Of a stretch of DNA of 64,000 nucleotides, positions 61,603-64,000 are shown piece by piece. The stretch's first letter is position 1, and each line of letters starts with the position of its first letter. The notes under the pieces were generated by a model that had not been told where the DNA came from, made no database searches, and saw only the letters and a list, made by a program, of their open reading frames with translations. Location: positions 1-64,000 of the forward strand of contig JAUYGY010000036.1 of NCBI GenBank assembly GCA_030690315.1, read 5' to 3'. The position numbers and the translations under genes were made by a program. Source of the stretch: Aequorivita sp. Lineage in GTDB: Bacteria > Bacteroidota > Bacteroidia > Flavobacteriales > Flavobacteriaceae.

Positions 61603-62859
61603 ATGGGCTGTACCAGCTGTGCCACGGGCGACAACGGACAGCCAAAGGGATGCAAGAACAATGGTACTTGTGGAACCGATGGCTGCAACAAACTAACGGT
61701 GTTCGATTGGCTTTCAAATATGCAACTTCCTGCCAATATGGAACCCTTCAATGCGGTGGAAGTGCGCTTTAAAAACGGAAGAAAGGAATTCTTCCAAAAT
61801 CCAGAAAACATTACTTTAAGCATTAGCGATGTGATAGCAACGGAAGCTTCGCCGGGGCATGACATTGGTATTGTAACGCTTACCGGAGAGCTGGTTCGCG
61901 TGCAAATGAAAAAGAAAAAAATTCCCTTAAAAGTTGAAGCGCTTCCTAAAATCTACCGAAAAGCTTCGCAAAGAGATATAGATATTTGGCAAGGCGTGCG
62001 CGATAAAGAGAGCGACGTCCAAAAACGTTCCCGCGAAATCGCAATACGCCACGGACTTCAAATGAAAATTAGTGATGTGGAATTTCAGGGTGACGCATCA
62101 AAGGTTATCTTTTATTACACGGCAGAAGATCGTGTAGATTTTCGAGAACTTATAAAAGAATTTGCCCGAACATTCAATACGCGTATTGAAATGAAACAAG
62201 TAGGTTTTCGCCAGGAAGCTGCACGTTTGGGCGGAATAGGCAGTTGTGGCCGTGAGCTTTGCTGTTCCACTTGGTTGACGGATTTTCGTTCGGTAAATAC
62301 TTCCGCAGCGCGCTATCAGCAACTTTCTTTGAATCCCCAAAAACTTGCTGGACAATGTGGAAAGTTGAAATGCTGCTTAAATTATGAATTGGATACCTAT
62401 TTGGAGGCATTGGATTCATTCCCAAATACTGAAACAAAACTTCAAACTGAAAAAGGAAATGCAACCTGCCAAAAGATAGACATTTTTAAAGGCTCGCTTT
62501 GGTATGCCTACGAAAAGGAATTTATGAATTGGCACGAACTGACCGCTGAAAAAGCCAATGAAATTATAGAGCTGAACAAAAACGGCAAAAAGCCAGTGGC
62601 GCTGGAGGAATTTATAATTGAAACTCTAAAGCCGGAAAAGGAGCCCTTCAGCAATGTGGTTGGGCAAGATAGTTTAACCCGCTTTGACCAACCCAAACAA
62701 AAAAACAAGAAACGCCGAAATAACAGCAGAAACAAAAACAAAGTTGAAGCTACTGCTGGAAATGTTCCCAACAATAATCCGCGGAGTAATGCTCCAAAAA
62801 AACAAGGGAACAAGTCCAGAAATCAGAACAGAAATAGAAAACCGCCCAAAAATGAATAA
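61603..62859 (+). CDS. ricT: PSP1-domain protein RicT (YaaT-like)
   Basis: 418 aa. N-terminal Cys cluster (CTSCATG, CKNNGTCGTDGC), PSP1 domain (about 150-250 with GGIGSCGRELCCSTWLTDF and GQCGKLKCCLNYELD, both Cys-rich) and a Lys/Asn/Arg-rich C-terminus (about 365-418). In Bacillus RicT takes part in a Fe-S-containing complex affecting RNA processing. It overlaps gldH by 8 bp. Confidence 0.92.
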   Translation: MGCTSCATGDNGQPKGCKNNGTCGTDGCNKLTVFDWLSNMQLPANMEPFNAVEVRFKNGRKEFFQNPENITLSISDVIATEASPGHDIGIVTLTGELVRVQMKKKKIPLKVEALPKIYRKASQRDIDIWQGVRDKESDVQKRSREIAIRHGLQMKISDVEFQGDASKVIFYYTAEDRVDFRELIKEFARTFNTRIEMKQVGFRQEAARLGGIGSCGRELCCSTWLTDFRSVNTSAARYQQLSLNPQKLAGQCGKLKCCLNYELDTYLEALDSFPNTETKLQTEKGNATCQKIDIFKGSLWYAYEKEFMNWHELTAEKANEIIELNKNGKKPVALEEFIIETLKPEKEPFSNVVGQDSLTRFDQPKQKNKKRRNNSRNKNKVEATAGNVPNNNPRSNAPKKQGNKSRNQNRNRKPPKNE

Positions 62860-63334
62860 GTTATTGGCCTTTGTTTTATCCTGTCTGTTCATTTCCTGCG
62901 AATCGAACACAGTTTTTAGTGAAACGAGAGCAATGGATGGTTATTGGGAGGCTTCTGAAACGGTTGAGTTTAAACTGCCGCAGTTGGATTCACTTAAAAA
63001 ATACAACCTGTTTTTGAACATCCGCAATAGCAACGAATACAAATACAGCAATCTATTTTTAATAGTTTCAATGAATTTTCCGCACGGTAAAACCATAACC
63101 GATACCCTTGAATACCGAATGGCCAATCCAGATGGTTCATGGATGGGTCAAGGAATTGGCGATGTAAAGGAAAACAAACTGTGGTATAAAGAAAATGTAC
63201 AGTTTTTTGAGGCGGGAAATTACACGGTAGATATAGCACAGGCAATGCGCAATAATGGCGCGGTGGAAGGCGTTACAAAACTCGAAGGCATTACAGATGT
63301 TGGTTTCAGTGTTGAAGAGGCCACCAAAAAGTAA
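62852..63334 (+). CDS. gldH: Gliding motility lipoprotein GldH
   Basis: 160 aa from the ATG at 62852 (MNKLLAFVLSCLFISCES), which starts the lipoprotein signal with the lipobox Cys at residue 16. GldH-family features: YWEASETVEFKLPQLDSLKKYNLFLNIRNSNEYKYSNLFLI. It is part of the Flavobacterium gliding/T9SS machinery. The order ricT-gldH-PBP1A is characteristic of Flavobacteriaceae. Confidence 0.92.
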   Translation: MNKLLAFVLSCLFISCESNTVFSETRAMDGYWEASETVEFKLPQLDSLKKYNLFLNIRNSNEYKYSNLFLIVSMNFPHGKTITDTLEYRMANPDGSWMGQGIGDVKENKLWYKENVQFFEAGNYTVDIAQAMRNNGAVEGVTKLEGITDVGFSVEEATKK

Positions 63335-63340
63335 AAAAAT

Positions 63341-64000
63341 ATGGCAACAAAAAAAACAACTCCAAAAAAGAAAACCCAGAATGATGTTAGCCATCATATA
63401 AAAACCTTTTGGAAGATTTTCGCAGGGTTTATACTTGTGGTTATTTTGTTTTTCCTTTTGGCATCTTGGGGTGTTTTTGGAAGTCTTCCGGACGAAACAA
63501 GTCTTGAAAACCCTGAAAAAAACCTGGCTACCGAAATTATTTCTTCCGATGGAAAAACCATTGGAAAATTTTATAAGGAAAATAGAACGCCCGTTCCCTA
63601 CGATTCTTTGCCCGACCATTTGGTGAACGCATTGATCGCTACCGAAGATGCTCGTTTTTATGACCATTCCGGCATTGACGGAAGGGGAACCATTCGCGCC
63701 GTTGCTTTTTTGGGCACTAGGGGTGGGGCAAGTACAATTACCCAACAGCTGGCCAAATTGTTTTTTACGGATCAAAGGGCATCAAACAAAATAGAACGGC
63801 TTCTTCAAAAGGTGAAAGAGTGGATAATCGCCACACGTTTGGAAAGACGATATACAAAAGAAGAGATTATTACGATGTATTTTAACGAATATGATTTTCT
63901 TAACCAAGCAGTAGGTATTGAAAGCGCGGCAAATATTTATTTTGACAAGCCTCCTTCAGAATTAACAACTGCCGAAGCTGCAATGCTGGTTGGAATGTTC
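63341..64000 (+). CDS. Penicillin-binding protein 1A (class A PBP), N-terminal part
   Basis: 220 aa seen; the gene runs out of the window. Basic N-terminus (MATKKTTPKKKT), one transmembrane helix (FAGFILVVILFFLLASWGVF), then the GT51 glycosyltransferase with ATEDARFYDHSGID (catalytic Glu) and GGASTITQQLAK, KVKEWIIATRLERRYTKEEI. It polymerises lipid II. Starts 6 nt after gldH. Confidence 0.94.
   Translation, partial: MATKKTTPKKKTQNDVSHHIKTFWKIFAGFILVVILFFLLASWGVFGSLPDETSLENPEKNLATEIISSDGKTIGKFYKENRTPVPYDSLPDHLVNALIATEDARFYDHSGIDGRGTIRAVAFLGTRGGASTITQQLAKLFFTDQRASNKIERLLQKVKEWIIATRLERRYTKEEIITMYFNEYDFLNQAVGIESAANIYFDKPPSELTTAEAAMLVGMF

Noticed and set aside
62684..62851. Upstream extension of gldH
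   Set aside because: The extension runs through the ricT 3' end and precedes the lipoprotein signal; the ATG at 62852 is clearly the start.
63137..63775. 212-codon minus-strand ORF over gldH and PBP1A
   Set aside because: Opposite strand of two well-supported genes.

Overview
The window looks like a chromosomal segment of a marine-type member of the Flavobacteriaceae (Bacteroidota). The evidence is low GC content, four secreted proteins with type IX secretion (T9SS) C-terminal sorting regions, the gliding-motility lipoprotein GldH next to ricT and a class A PBP, many SPOR, TPR and DUF4292-type envelope proteins, TTG starts, and Bacteroidota promoters of the TAnnTTTG type. I see no phage, insertion sequence, integron, rRNA operon or CRISPR array. 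The genus cannot be fixed by reading alone; Aequorivita-like is only a guess.

Layout, left to right. 1-3.4 kb: end of an unknown gene, tRNA-Asn, an ECF sigma factor with a membrane TPR partner, and the site-2 protease RseP. 3.6-9.7 kb: a secreted M1 aminopeptidase, a SCO-type copper chaperone, then feoA-feoB followed by two tandem FeoB-associated Cys-rich mini-proteins. 9.8-15.3 kb: a six-gene manganese-type ABC uptake operon led by its DtxR/MntR-like regulator, with an outer-membrane protein, a lipoprotein binding protein, an ATPase and two permeases that each carry an extra winged-helix-like tail. 15.4-25.3 kb: DnaJ/TerB protein, bacilliredoxin, PlsC, HD hydrolase, radical SAM protein, S15-type peptidase, enoyl-CoA hydratase, SerS. 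25.4-30.8 kb: a ParE-type toxin-antitoxin pair, a vitamin-K-carboxylase-like HTTM protein, ribF, pth, rplY, prs and tRNA-Leu. 30.9-41.7 kb: a META-like T9SS protein, HupE, dCMP deaminase, CtpA, MarC, DUF3109, a TPR protein, RsmA, MgtE and a thioesterase. 41.8-48.3 kb: a co-directional envelope cluster (flippase, dUTPase, sugar nucleotidyltransferase, TPR, DUF4292, EnvC-like). 48.3-64 kb: S8 protease, thioesterase, HU-SPOR protein, DprA, TrpS, a second PlsC, an ECF sigma with a one-piece inner-membrane/outer-membrane partner, RecA, a second META-like T9SS protein, TrhO, RicT, GldH and the start of PBP1A.

Most genes are housekeeping. The parts that reward a closer look are: (i) the ECF sigma plus single-chain transmembrane/linker/beta-barrel protein at 55.9-58.0 kb; (ii) the metal-homeostasis block at 6.5-15.3 kb, with palindromic candidate operators and duplicated Feo accessory peptides; (iii) a recurring promoter geometry in which TAnnTTTG lies only 4-7 nt before the start codon, predicting leaderless or nearly leaderless mRNAs; (iv) a 15-bp-period degenerate repeat array with a 33-bp palindrome upstream of recA; and (v) a structured, terminator-ended intergenic region at 36.6-36.8 kb.

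All names are from reading sequence motifs and gene order; no database search was run.
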